This document shows positions 28,113 through 37,098 of a stretch of DNA of 64,000 nt, piece by piece (within the stretch, counting starts at the first letter, position 1; each line of letters begins with the position of its first letter). The DNA comes from an uncultured Eubacteriales bacterium. Lineage in GTDB: Bacteria > Bacillota > Clostridia > Christensenellales > Borkfalkiaceae. Under the pieces are notes generated by a model that made no database searches, was not told where the DNA came from, and saw nothing but the letters and a program-made list of their open reading frames with translations. The position numbers and the translations under genes are program-made. Location: the NCBI GenBank assembly GCA_902767225.1, contig CACXGN010000007.1, forward strand, positions 20,292-84,291, in the 5' to 3' direction.

Positions 28113-29192
28113 ATGAAAAAAATAAAATTTATCGATCCCAACAAACCGATTCTTTACAGAGGCGGGCTTCCCCTTATCAACGATATTAAATACAGGGGTC
28201 CTTTTTCTTACCGCGAAATGAGAATTATTGCTTTTTTGATGATGATTATTTCTCAGCTCGCAACGCTGATTCTTACAGCAAACAAATCTTTGCACGTTCT
28301 TCCCGATTCTATCGAAAGATTCCGTGATTTAGTTGATCTTATCGGGCTATTTTCCCTTCCGCTATTTTTAATGGCGTCTTTCGCGATAATTTTATCCGAC
28401 GAAAAGAAGATTATCAAAACTTTGATCTTTTATTTTTCTATGGCGTTTGCGATTTATCTCGGCATGACCATTTTATTCGGAAGATACTTAAAAGGCACTT
28501 TGGCGGCATTGACCGGAATGACGGGCGAAGATCTCAACGAAGTTGCCGACGCTTTGGGTAAAGCAATATTCGGTTCGCTTACAAACGTTAACGTATTTAT
28601 CGATATGTTTATTTTAACGCTTTTTTCGTTCTTCGTTTTATATACGCCAAAGAATATCAAAAGGAAGGGCTCGTTGCTTGCGTTTAGGCTTTGCTCGCTT
28701 TTCCCTGTATTTATCGCTTTCGGATCTGCGGTATTATTCGGACTTATAAATTTGCAAAAAATCAACCCGAGTTTTCTTGTTCTTGCGGCGCTGCCGTGCA
28801 GAGCGATCTCCGTCTATTTAATTTTCTTTGCTATCGTTTTATTCGTAAAATACAGAAAAAACCGCTTTATGAAAAAAGGCGGAACGGAAGAAGAATACGA
28901 TATCTTTTGCGTTTCAAACGTAAGTTCTCTGCAATATTCTCTATTCATTTCGGGCTTGCTTATAGCGGTATTTTTAATTGACTTGGTTATTTTAGAGGTG
29001 TTGCCGTCGTCTTACCTCTTCGGGTTCGGAAATTCCTTTTATATGTTTATAATTATCCCGCTCGTTTTGCTGTTTTCTTACAATAAAACGCGTAGTAATC
29101 CCGTTATAGACGTTTTGATCCCGTTTATATATATCGGGGCGCTAGGCGCTTCGCTTATAGAACTTGCTTATCAATTGATACTTACTCTATAA
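28113..29192 (+). CDS. Multi-pass membrane protein of unknown function
   Basis: A 359-residue protein not recognised as any named family. After a positively charged cytosolic N-terminus (about residues 1-35) it has eight or so hydrophobic segments (roughly 37-58, 72-95, 103-122, 160-178, 188-212, 220-245, 275-298, 303-322 and 335-357). No enzymatic motif or transporter signature was seen; a Gly/Asp/Glu-rich loop (TGMTGEDLNEVADALGK, about 137-153) lies between helices. It is monocistronic, with a strong promoter and terminator, between groEL and the glycan cluster. It could be a polymerase-like or transporter-like protein, but nothing in the sequence decides this. Confidence 0.8.
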   Translation: MKKIKFIDPNKPILYRGGLPLINDIKYRGPFSYREMRIIAFLMMIISQLATLILTANKSLHVLPDSIERFRDLVDLIGLFSLPLFLMASFAIILSDEKKIIKTLIFYFSMAFAIYLGMTILFGRYLKGTLAALTGMTGEDLNEVADALGKAIFGSLTNVNVFIDMFILTLFSFFVLYTPKNIKRKGSLLAFRLCSLFPVFIAFGSAVLFGLINLQKINPSFLVLAALPCRAISVYLIFFAIVLFVKYRKNRFMKKGGTEEEYDIFCVSNVSSLQYSLFISGLLIAVFLIDLVILEVLPSSYLFGFGNSFYMFIIIPLVLLFSYNKTRSNPVIDVLIPFIYIGALGASLIELAYQLILTL

Positions 29193-29201
29193 ATCAAATT
29201 T

Positions 29202-29242
29202 AAAACCCGCCGTTGCTTATTTTAGCAACGGCGGGTTTTTTT
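29202..29242. terminator. Terminator between the membrane protein gene and the end of the glycan cluster
   Basis: AAAACCCGCCGTTGCT (29202-29217) pairs with AGCAACGGCGGGTTTT (29224-29239), with T run to 29242. It ends the plus-strand gene and, with its A-rich left flank, can also end the minus-strand cluster. Confidence 0.93.
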
Positions 29243-29246
29243 ATTT

Positions 29247-30422
29247 TTATTCGTTTATATTTGCGGAAGAGATGTTATCTATATCCTTTTTATCTATTCC
29301 CATATCCGCTATTAAAAGGCTTAGTTCTTTTGCAAACTTTGCGTCGGTTACTACCTTTATCCTTGCGTTCGTCTTATCTTTATTTTTACCGAACAGTTTT
29401 AAGAAAAATCTTTTAACGTAATACCACGGCAACAATACAGGGCGTTTCTTTAACTTCGGATAAGCCTCTTTCATATCCGATAACGGCGGGAACGCTAAAC
29501 GGAAAAGATACCCTATCCTACTTTTATGCTTTGTTCCCTCTACCGCCAAAAGGTTTTCTTCCGTGCCGTAAGCTCCACCTGAGAGAATATACCTTTCAAG
29601 CCTTTTCCCGGACTCTGAAAGTTCTTTTCCGCCAAACCAGGCGTTGGCAACGCCTATCGCCAACTCGTAAAAACTTTCAAGCCTACTTTCTTTAAGTAAC
29701 GGCGAAAGTTTTTCTTTATCGTAAAAGTTTTTCTCGGTCATAAGGTAAAGATCTATAAACGGTCTTACCCCACAACCGCCCGTAAGCGTGTGATAGGTCA
29801 TGTGCGCCAAGTGATACAGCACGAAGAACTCGTGGTCTAACGCATATTCAGAATCTGATACGGGCTCAGCATAATCCCAAGTCCTATTTAAAATGTCGTC
29901 AGTTTGCTTTAAGTTTTCGTATAGTGAAAAGTGCAGTTCTATCCTTAGATCGTTGAAATATAAAATAACGTCGTGCATATGCACTTTCTCGTCAGTATTA
30001 AAGCCCGCGTCTTTTAATACTTCCACCGCACGCTTTAAGTCTTCCTTTTTTATAAGCACGTCAACGTCGCAACTCGTGCGCATCCAAGGCTCCGGATATA
30101 GATTTTTGATAACCGCACCCTTTAATAGAATAAAGTCCACGTTATTCAGCACGAAAATTTTGCGTATATACTGCGTCGCTTCGTTAAAGCGAATCTCTCT
30201 AAAAACTGCAGTCATATGCTCGCGCTTATAAACGCGCCTTGCCTTCTCGCTTAGATCTTCGGGCGAAAGTTTATATAAAGCGTCTGAAACCAAATGCACC
30301 AAATCGTGGCGTTTAGCAAGCAAAAAGAGCGCGGCATAATCGAACTTTTCGCCGTTTGGCAAAAAGTCTTCGCCGCCGATTTCGCTTTTTATAATTTTAA
30401 ATAACGCCTTTTCGGTTGTCAT
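29247..30422 (-). CDS. Nucleotidyltransferase-fold protein (PF14907-like)
   Basis: A 391-residue protein resembling the uncharacterised nucleotidyltransferase family found in polysaccharide and RiPP clusters. The core motif is FILLKGAVIKNLYPEPW followed by RTSCDVDVLI (Asp119 and Asp121 as likely metal ligands), with a downstream RIELHFSLYE strand carrying a third candidate acid. A helical C-terminal half follows (HLAHMTYHTLTGGCGVRPFIDLYLM). Biochemical function is unknown. It is the last gene of the polysaccharide cluster, 40 bases after the GT6 gene. It may modify a glycan precursor or act independently. Confidence 0.72.
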   Translation of the reverse strand: MTTEKALFKIIKSEIGGEDFLPNGEKFDYAALFLLAKRHDLVHLVSDALYKLSPEDLSEKARRVYKREHMTAVFREIRFNEATQYIRKIFVLNNVDFILLKGAVIKNLYPEPWMRTSCDVDVLIKKEDLKRAVEVLKDAGFNTDEKVHMHDVILYFNDLRIELHFSLYENLKQTDDILNRTWDYAEPVSDSEYALDHEFFVLYHLAHMTYHTLTGGCGVRPFIDLYLMTEKNFYDKEKLSPLLKESRLESFYELAIGVANAWFGGKELSESGKRLERYILSGGAYGTEENLLAVEGTKHKSRIGYLFRLAFPPLSDMKEAYPKLKKRPVLLPWYYVKRFFLKLFGKNKDKTNARIKVVTDAKFAKELSLLIADMGIDKKDIDNISSANINE

Positions 30423-30461
30423 ATTAAAATCGCCTTCCCCCTTACGGTTCGGTTTGAATTA

Positions 30462-31352
30462 TTAAAACACTTTATAAAAATTTTTTATCGCCCAAAAAAC
30501 GGAATAAATAAAACCCTTTTCTTCTTTTACGTATTTTATATCATTAAAAAACGTTTTGCGTCTCTTTTCTTTTCGGTATTTATTTAAGTTTATTCTTTCG
30601 TTCCTTTTTGAAAGTATGGCTTTTCGTTCGTTTGCTTTTAAATTATTTACGTCAAAATAAAGTTGTTTAGGTCGCATATGTATGATATCTTCGTCGTTCG
30701 GTGAAAAAATATTGCAGGCAAACGTAGGTGGCAAAAGTTTATACTTTTTACCTATTATATACCTATTTAAGTAAGATTCGTCGTGCCAAAGAGCTATAAC
30801 GCCGTTTTTTAAATCTTTATCTATATCGCGGTTTAATTTTTCGCTCATTTTATAAAACGCTTTCGTATTTCCGCCGATTAAACAGCCTTGAACGTAAACT
30901 TTCCCATGCCCGTGTTTTACGCATGCAAGGGAATTAAAATTCCTATCGTATGGGAAATCGTATCTTTCGCACTTAAAATAAGCTGGGTGAGTTACGACCG
31001 TAAGTCCGCCGTCTTTTTTACCCGTCGGCAAAATCATTTTTCCGCTTATAGGCTTAATTATCTTTGCGTTTGCATTGAAAAAGAAAACGTAATCGAACTT
31101 TAATATTTCTTCTTTTATAGAACAAAACATTTTAAAACGCAAAAGCGTTGCATAAGGCCACGCAAGGCTTTCTTGCGGCAAGCGGTGAATACGCGTGTTA
31201 TTTTCTTCATATTCGATTTTTTTTGCGTCTGTAAATACGAAATACTCTTTATGCGCGTCCGGAATAAAAAATTTTTCCGAACTCTCATAAAACTCTTTCC
31301 ATAAAACTTCGTATTTACCCGTGCAGATATAAAGTATCGCGGTTTTGTTCAT
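30462..31352 (-). CDS. GT6 family glycosyltransferase (ABO-type, bacterial NAN variant)
   Basis: A 296-residue glycosyltransferase that clearly fits family GT6, which includes the mammalian ABO and alpha-1,3-galactosyltransferases. Landmarks are AILYICTGKYEVLWKEFYESS at the start (residues 5-25), YFVFTDA, WPYATLLRFKMF, FDYVFFFNANAKI and ALWHDESYLNRY. The usual DxD metal motif is replaced by NAN (residues 93-95), as in the metal-independent bacterial GT6 enzymes. Those studied add Gal or GalNAc in alpha-1,3 linkage, commonly to fucosylated galactose. The acceptor here is unknown. The C-terminal 60 residues are basic and may bind the membrane. It lies at the distal end of the cluster, one base after the pyruvyl transferase start-to-stop junction. 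Confidence 0.88.
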   Translation of the reverse strand: MNKTAILYICTGKYEVLWKEFYESSEKFFIPDAHKEYFVFTDAKKIEYEENNTRIHRLPQESLAWPYATLLRFKMFCSIKEEILKFDYVFFFNANAKIIKPISGKMILPTGKKDGGLTVVTHPAYFKCERYDFPYDRNFNSLACVKHGHGKVYVQGCLIGGNTKAFYKMSEKLNRDIDKDLKNGVIALWHDESYLNRYIIGKKYKLLPPTFACNIFSPNDEDIIHMRPKQLYFDVNNLKANERKAILSKRNERINLNKYRKEKRRKTFFNDIKYVKEEKGFIYSVFWAIKNFYKVF

Positions 31353-32531
31353 TTATTTTTCAATCACTCTATTTATAAGCGCGTCTTTTGCGTTATACGC
31401 ACGAGCGATATAGTCCGGCATAACTTTACTTAAATGATCTTTTAAATAGTCTTTCTTTTCGGAAAAGTTTATAAAAGTTCTCGTTAAGTCGTCATCGCTA
31501 TTAAATCCGTTAACGTCTACTATCAAATCTTTCGTATCGCCGAAAATATCCTTGGCTATTCCTTGCGCCTTAACAGAATATCCTACGACCAAAGTAGGCA
31601 CCGTCGTTGAATATGCGGCAATGGTAGAGTGCGTTCTGCACCCGACGAACATTTTGCATTTCGAAATAAGATATTTAAGTTGCATACAGTTAAGCCTTTT
31701 TTCGGCGACTGCAACTCTATTTGATGAAAACTCTTTTTTAAGAGCGTTTATCGGAACTAAGTCGTCGTTCCCATATTGTGTAACGTGCGGAATAAGCAAG
31801 ATCTTATAATCGGTATTTTTTAAGATATATTCCACTAATTTTCTGAAATTATTAAAAGTCGCGTTATTATATGAATTATAAAACTTCATAAAGTCGCTGA
31901 CGTTAAGCCCTATAACTTCGGCTTCCGCAAAAAAATCGCTAAGATAATCCGTCTTTTCGGCGTCAAGTAAAAAAGCGGGATCGGAACAACTTATAACGTT
32001 ATCCTTTATTCCTTTATTATATAAGTTTTCTATCGTCTGGCTTTCCCTTGCCGTTATTAAATCGTAACTTTTTAAATCTTCGCAGGTTTGCTTATTTAAA
32101 TATTCCGTGCCGACAGAGCACCCCCATAGTATCGTGGGAATATTATGCTTTTTAAACCCTTTAAGTTTTGCGCGCAAGTCGTGGATTATGCTTATATAGC
32201 AATAGTTATCCCCGCCGACAGAGAGAGCCACGGAATTTTTTATATAAAGATCACGGTTTTTATATATATTAACGTAGTCGTCAAAGTCGTAATTTTTATC
32301 TAACTTTGCCTTTGCTTTAAGATAAAGCCCGATAACCGATCTTTGATTTATTTTTTGATCGTTTTTTACTATCGGCTTACAAATATCCGTAAGTTTAAAT
32401 TCTTCGTCTTCCGCTAAATTCGGGGTTTCCAAATAATACTTGCCGCCTTCGAGAATTTTTTCTGTGGATCTGACTATCGCTTCGCACCCGTGATTACCGC
32501 TTCCGGCGTGTCCGAACATTACGTATTTCAT
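31353..32531 (-). CDS. Polysaccharide pyruvyl transferase family protein
   Basis: A 392-residue protein of the CsaB/WcaK-like GT-B superfamily. The N-terminus MKYVMFGHAGSGNHGCEAIVRS and the C-terminal SKCKMFVGCRTHSTIAAYSTTVPTLVVGYSVKAQGIAKDIFG are diagnostic. Members add a pyruvate ketal to sugars in exopolysaccharides or cell-wall polymers, using phosphoenolpyruvate. It stands near an FrhB-like iron-sulfur protein, a pairing seen often in Gram-positive and methanogen glycan clusters. The product would be an acidic ketal decoration. Confidence 0.88.
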   Translation of the reverse strand: MKYVMFGHAGSGNHGCEAIVRSTEKILEGGKYYLETPNLAEDEEFKLTDICKPIVKNDQKINQRSVIGLYLKAKAKLDKNYDFDDYVNIYKNRDLYIKNSVALSVGGDNYCYISIIHDLRAKLKGFKKHNIPTILWGCSVGTEYLNKQTCEDLKSYDLITARESQTIENLYNKGIKDNVISCSDPAFLLDAEKTDYLSDFFAEAEVIGLNVSDFMKFYNSYNNATFNNFRKLVEYILKNTDYKILLIPHVTQYGNDDLVPINALKKEFSSNRVAVAEKRLNCMQLKYLISKCKMFVGCRTHSTIAAYSTTVPTLVVGYSVKAQGIAKDIFGDTKDLIVDVNGFNSDDDLTRTFINFSEKKDYLKDHLSKVMPDYIARAYNAKDALINRVIEK

Positions 32532-32540
32532 TTATCTCTC

Positions 32541-33743
32541 CTAATTATTCTCTCGGTATTTTTTAGCAAGCCCGTATTTTATTATATTTTCGGAAATAAA
32601 TTCCCAACCTTTAAGGTCGCCGCATCTAATAACGTCTTTAAGCGCACGCAGTATTTTCGGCATATGCTTCGGGCGAAACTTATCTATACTTAAAACCTGT
32701 TTTTGCATAACCGCAAAGGCAGCTTTTTTCACTTCTTCATCGTGGCGGGATAGCGTTGTGTTATTTAAAAGCCCTATATGGCATAAAGATAGATAATAAA
32801 AAACTCTGCCTGATTTAGTTCGGTTATTTTCGCAAATTTCAAAAATCTTCGGCAGAACGTAAACAGAGTCCAACCATTTAAGCGTTTTAGTGCCGTGCGT
32901 AGACGAATTCGGAGTAAACCTATATCCGTAAACCACGCGGCTTGAAACGGCTATTCTATTTGCCAGCGGGCGCAAGACGAACTTCGTTATAATATCTTCA
33001 AATATATACCCTTCGGGGTATCTGCAATTTTCCCATAATTCACGGCGATATACTTTAGCAACCGAAAAACCCGTGCTGGTTAAAATGTATTTTTCTTTTT
33101 TCTTTCCCGAATAAACTTTAACTTTATCTTTCTTTTTAGTTTTATAGTCGAATTTATTATAAAACCTTTCTACTACCCCTTCCGTAATTTCAGCGCCCGT
33201 TTTTTTCGCAAGATCCATAAGATGATCAATGGACCCCATAGTTAAAACGTCATCTGCGTCGAGCATCATAAGATACTTTCCGGAAGAGTTTTCTATCGCA
33301 AAATTTCTCGCAACGGATTGTCCTTTATTATCTTGATCGAAAAGTTTAATTCTTTTATCTTCAAGATAGGGTTTGACCGCCTCTTTCGAACCGTCTGTCG
33401 AGCCGTCGTTTACGATAAGAATTTCAAAATCGCACTTGGGGTTTTGATTTAGCACCGAGTTAATACACTCGCCGATATATTTTTCGGCGTTATACATTGC
33501 GATTATTATAGAAAGATCTAAGGTAGGCTCTTTTATATTAAACCCGCTTTTATCGGCAAGTTTACCATTGTCGGGGTATATCTTGTTGAGATTTTCTTCC
33601 GCGGACTCGGTAGGATTTATTCCGCCGCCATAAGGCTTATAATGTATGCACATATATTCGGCTTTTTTCTTTTTGAAAAAAAAGACCGTCTTTTTCTTAA
33701 ACGAACGCAACATGGCTTTAACTTTATTTATAATTCGTTTCAT
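32541..33743 (-). CDS. GT2 family glycosyltransferase
   Basis: A 400-residue enzyme with a GT-A domain from about residue 72: LSIIIAMYNAEKYIGECINSVL, EILIVNDGSTDGS, the DxD at LMMLDADDV, and GKGQSVARNFAIENSSGKY-type acceptor motifs. It is preceded by a basic N-terminal segment (residues 1-30, many Lys/Arg) likely to face the membrane, and has a helical C-terminal part without obvious membrane helices. It probably extends the repeat unit on the lipid carrier, using a UDP- or similar sugar. Specificity cannot be told from sequence. Confidence 0.9.
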   Translation of the reverse strand: MKRIINKVKAMLRSFKKKTVFFFKKKKAEYMCIHYKPYGGGINPTESAEENLNKIYPDNGKLADKSGFNIKEPTLDLSIIIAMYNAEKYIGECINSVLNQNPKCDFEILIVNDGSTDGSKEAVKPYLEDKRIKLFDQDNKGQSVARNFAIENSSGKYLMMLDADDVLTMGSIDHLMDLAKKTGAEITEGVVERFYNKFDYKTKKKDKVKVYSGKKKEKYILTSTGFSVAKVYRRELWENCRYPEGYIFEDIITKFVLRPLANRIAVSSRVVYGYRFTPNSSTHGTKTLKWLDSVYVLPKIFEICENNRTKSGRVFYYLSLCHIGLLNNTTLSRHDEEVKKAAFAVMQKQVLSIDKFRPKHMPKILRALKDVIRCGDLKGWEFISENIIKYGLAKKYRENN

Positions 33744-33750
33744 ACGGTCT

Positions 33751-34929
33751 TTATTTTTCCTTTTTAAGCCTGTTTTTTAATTTAGAAAGTTTATATCTGA
33801 CTGAAATTTTCAAGCGTGCTATCCCTTTATTTGCTCCTGCATAATCGACAGCGCCCAAAAAGTTTAACTTTGATATTCCTTTCATAAACGCGCCGCGCTT
33901 TACGTTTGGCTTTACAGACTGCAATATAGCGGTATTATATGCGCATGCTTTATCTATATCGACTTCTTTAAGCGATAAAAGATTATCTAGATATAGATCA
34001 TTTAGCATCTTTTCGCCCTTATCCGTGTGAGTTAAAACAAGCGAAATTCCCGTATCGTCGTCTATCCCTAAAACTTTTTCCGCGTCCCAAAAATCCGCAA
34101 GCGTCACGTCTGAAACGCGCTCTAATCCCTTAAAAGCGCAATCGTAGCAAGACGGTCTTAGCGAAGTGTTTGATAAAAACATCGCCATATATAGATCTTT
34201 GCCTGCGGGGATAGTCTTATTTTTTTCGGAAACAAAATTTATCTTTATTGAATAATTTCGCCAGCCCTCGGTTTTATCTCTGAACGAAAAGCTTTTTATT
34301 TCCGATTTATTTGCAGCTTTTTGATATTCTAAGTATTTAGTCCAAACTTTTACGGACGGCACACCCATACAAGCAATATCTACCGTAAATAAATTTGCGT
34401 AATCTTTGCTTAAATATCTTTTAACGCCTGAAACTTGACAAGGCGTTCCGGAAAAGAGAACGGGCACACCGTCTTTTAAGTCCTTTTCTATTACGCGATA
34501 AATATTTTCGATATCACTTTGAACGTATTTACTGCCGCGAAATTTAGCAATCTCTTCTATAGACGTCGCTCTTTGATGAACGACCTTTAATTTTTCGTCG
34601 AACGCCGCTCCGTAAACCGCGCCGCCGACCTTAATAAAGCGCTTTGCAATGAGTGAAAAAATTCCGCCGGAAGAACTTTCCTTTTTGATATCATGATCGT
34701 TGTTCTCCGCGGCAAACGCATGAATAATGCCTCTTCTATTTTCACCTTCTGAGTTTATAACAGGACAACTTTTATAACAACGACCGCAATCTATGCATCT
34801 TTTTTTGTCAACTTTGGGATAAAAAAACCCTTCGCTATCAAAAGTCATCGTTATACAGTTTTTAGGACATACGTTTTTACAAACGGCACAGCCGCTGCAC
34901 CTTGCCTTGTCCTTTATCTCTATTCTCAT
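33751..34929 (-). CDS. FrhB/F420-dehydrogenase-beta-like iron-sulfur protein
   Basis: A 392-residue protein with two 4Fe-4S motifs at the N-terminus: C11xxC14xxC17xxxC21 and C45xxC48xxC51xxxC55, plus C25. A coenzyme F420 hydrogenase/dehydrogenase beta-subunit core follows (SSSGGIFSLIAKRFI, GTPCQVSGVKRYL, and DCAFKGLERVSDVTLADFW). In Clostridia, relatives co-occur with pyruvyl transferases in polysaccharide clusters and probably act as flavin/iron-sulfur oxidoreductases, since F420 is not usual in these organisms. Its substrate is unknown; a reductive step on a sugar or pyruvyl group is inferred from context. Confidence 0.85.
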   Translation of the reverse strand: MRIEIKDKARCSGCAVCKNVCPKNCITMTFDSEGFFYPKVDKKRCIDCGRCYKSCPVINSEGENRRGIIHAFAAENNDHDIKKESSSGGIFSLIAKRFIKVGGAVYGAAFDEKLKVVHQRATSIEEIAKFRGSKYVQSDIENIYRVIEKDLKDGVPVLFSGTPCQVSGVKRYLSKDYANLFTVDIACMGVPSVKVWTKYLEYQKAANKSEIKSFSFRDKTEGWRNYSIKINFVSEKNKTIPAGKDLYMAMFLSNTSLRPSCYDCAFKGLERVSDVTLADFWDAEKVLGIDDDTGISLVLTHTDKGEKMLNDLYLDNLLSLKEVDIDKACAYNTAILQSVKPNVKRGAFMKGISKLNFLGAVDYAGANKGIARLKISVRYKLSKLKNRLKKEK

Positions 34930-34934
34930 AAAGC

Positions 34935-36233
34935 CTATTTATCTATAATTTCAAAATTATCGAATTTAAGATTACCCCAATATCTAGGAACCCAAACAAG
35001 ATTCGAATCATAAGACGTGATTTCAAAATTTAATCCGAAAACACTATCAACTTCCATACTATTACCAAATTCGTCGTTTACGAAGAAAGAATAAATCATT
35101 CGATATTTTCCGCCGACGAAATTGCTATTATCAATTATAAATTCTATGTGCCCCTTGTCTCCTTTTTTGCCCGAAAATATATTTTCCATTATATATGAGC
35201 CTATGGGAGTCTTATCATGTTTTAACATTTCTACGCGTAAGTGAACGTTTTCCACGTCGCGATCGGTCTCCCATTTAAGCAAGATTCTCATTTTCTCTTC
35301 ACGGGTAAACTTGATATCTTCTTTTCCGACAAATTCCGCGGATACCGTTCTTATAGGCGGATCTTTTAGCCATTTAACTCTCGGTATCTGGTTATAATCT
35401 ATCTTCGGAGCGTCCACGTGATGCGGATCGGCTTTAAGATAAATTGCTATCGCCTCTTCAACGTCTCCGTTAAAGATGATTTTTCCGTGATCTAAAACTA
35501 TACAACGGTCGCAAAGTTGACGGATTGTGTTCATATTATGGCTGACGTATAAAATAGTTCTAACTTCGTCTTCGGATACCTGACTCATTTTGTCAAGACA
35601 CTTCTTTTGGAAGTTCATATCACCTACCGCCAAAACTTCGTCCATTATAAGTATTTCCGAATCGAGATGCGCCGCTACCGAGAACGCAAGTTTAACATAC
35701 ATACCCGAAGAATATCTCTTAACCGGCGTATCGATAAATTGCCTTACTTCGGAGAATTCTATAATGCTATCCATTTTTCTGTCTACTTCGGCCTTACTCA
35801 TACCGAGAATAGCGCCGTTTAAATATATATTCTCCCTTCCTGTAAGTTCTCCGTTAAAACCGGTGCCGACTTCTAACATGCTGGAAATTCTGCCGTCGAG
35901 ACAAATTTCACCTTCGGTAGGTCCTGTAACCCTTGAAAGAAGTTTGAGAAGTGTTGATTTTCCCGCGCCGTTATGACCTATTATCCCAAGTTTTTCACCT
36001 TTTTTTACGGTCAAATCTATTCCGTCAAGTGCCATAAAGGTTTCATGTTTAGAATACTGTTTTGAACCGATCTTAGAGTTAGGATCTTCTTTATGGCGAA
36101 CTCTCGCCCACCAACTTTGAATATCTCCTACAAGCGTTCCACCGCCGATAGTCCCTAAGCGGTATCTCTTTTTTAAGCCGGTTATTTTTATAGCAATATC
36201 TTGCTCGTTGTTTTCCAAGATTTTTTCTTCCAT
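34935..36233 (-). CDS. Polysaccharide ABC exporter ATPase with C-terminal Wzt-like domain
   Basis: A 432-residue cytosolic ATPase of the TagH/Wzt family. Walker A is GIIGHNGAGKSTLL (about residues 83-96), the signature is VKRYSSGMYVKLAFSVA, and Walker B is ILIMDEVLAVGD. After about residue 285 a beta-rich C-terminal domain matches Wzt-C, which in Wzt recognises the glycan's terminal modification before export. The neighbouring permease gene lies 12 bases upstream. With it, this forms a Wzm/Wzt-type exporter that moves a finished undecaprenyl-linked glycan across the membrane. Confidence 0.93.
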   Translation of the reverse strand: MEEKILENNEQDIAIKITGLKKRYRLGTIGGGTLVGDIQSWWARVRHKEDPNSKIGSKQYSKHETFMALDGIDLTVKKGEKLGIIGHNGAGKSTLLKLLSRVTGPTEGEICLDGRISSMLEVGTGFNGELTGRENIYLNGAILGMSKAEVDRKMDSIIEFSEVRQFIDTPVKRYSSGMYVKLAFSVAAHLDSEILIMDEVLAVGDMNFQKKCLDKMSQVSEDEVRTILYVSHNMNTIRQLCDRCIVLDHGKIIFNGDVEEAIAIYLKADPHHVDAPKIDYNQIPRVKWLKDPPIRTVSAEFVGKEDIKFTREEKMRILLKWETDRDVENVHLRVEMLKHDKTPIGSYIMENIFSGKKGDKGHIEFIIDNSNFVGGKYRMIYSFFVNDEFGNSMEVDSVFGLNFEITSYDSNLVWVPRYWGNLKFDNFEIIDK

Positions 36234-36245
36234 ATCCTTCTCCGA

Positions 36246-37097
36246 TTAAACCGTGTCCATAAAGTTCTTTTCGATTTTATTGAATATAATTATGCCTATA
36301 AAGAGCAATATAATGGTTATGCCCCAGCTTATCCCCCAGTAGCCCCATTCGACTACGCCGGTGCCTGCGCCAAGCCAGCCGTAACGGAACATTTCAATTA
36401 TCGGCGTAACGGGGTTTATCATTAAAAGCGTATGAAGCACGGGGTTTTCGACTTCTGCGACAAAGTATACGACAGGCGACAGATACATAACCAGCGAAAC
36501 GCCAAAGCCTACAAGTATCTGTAAGTCCCTATACTTTGTGGTAAGCGAAGAAATAATTATACCGCACCCAAGCCCTAAAAGTGCAAGTTCCAACATTAAT
36601 ATAGGCGTCATTGCGGCAATCCAGGTTATATGGAAAGTTCCGCCTGTCAGATACAGAATAAGCGACATAATTAAGTAAATACCGAACTGTATCAAAAAGT
36701 TAAACGTCTGCGTTAAAAGTGTTGATATAGGGGTAACCAGTCTCGGAAAGTAAACCTTCCCGAATATGCCGGCGTTTCCGACGAAGGTGTTTGACGTTGC
36801 CGATAAGCATCCGGAGAATAATCCCCAACTTACCGTGCCTATTAAATAAAATAGGTAACTCGGCACGTTTCCGGGCGCAGTCCCCGCGATCGTTCCGAAC
36901 GCTATCGTGTAGATTACCGAAGACATTAGAGGCTGAATAATAAACCATAATGGTCCTAAAACCGTTTGTTTATACCGCGTTGCTATATCTCTTCTTGCAA
37001 AAAGCCAAATCAAATCTTTGTATTTCCATACTTCTTTAAGATTTAAATCCAGCAGTTTTCTTTTCGGTCTTATCACCGCTGTCCATTTTTTCTCCAT
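36246..37097 (-). CDS. Polysaccharide ABC exporter permease (Wzm/TagG type)
   Basis: A 283-residue integral membrane protein with six predicted helices. The N-terminal cytosolic segment WKYKDLIWLFARRDIATRYKQTVLGPLWFIIQPL (about residues 25-58) is typical of the ABC-2 family of polysaccharide and teichoic acid exporters, as are the C-terminal NPVTPIIEMFRYGWLG residues. It forms the transmembrane dimer for the Wzt-like ATPase encoded directly downstream. The TagG/Wzm subfamily moves long chains across the cytoplasmic membrane. Confidence 0.93.
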   Translation of the reverse strand: MEKKWTAVIRPKRKLLDLNLKEVWKYKDLIWLFARRDIATRYKQTVLGPLWFIIQPLMSSVIYTIAFGTIAGTAPGNVPSYLFYLIGTVSWGLFSGCLSATSNTFVGNAGIFGKVYFPRLVTPISTLLTQTFNFLIQFGIYLIMSLILYLTGGTFHITWIAAMTPILMLELALLGLGCGIIISSLTTKYRDLQILVGFGVSLVMYLSPVVYFVAEVENPVLHTLLMINPVTPIIEMFRYGWLGAGTGVVEWGYWGISWGITIILLFIGIIIFNKIEKNFMDTV

Positions 37098-37098
37098 G

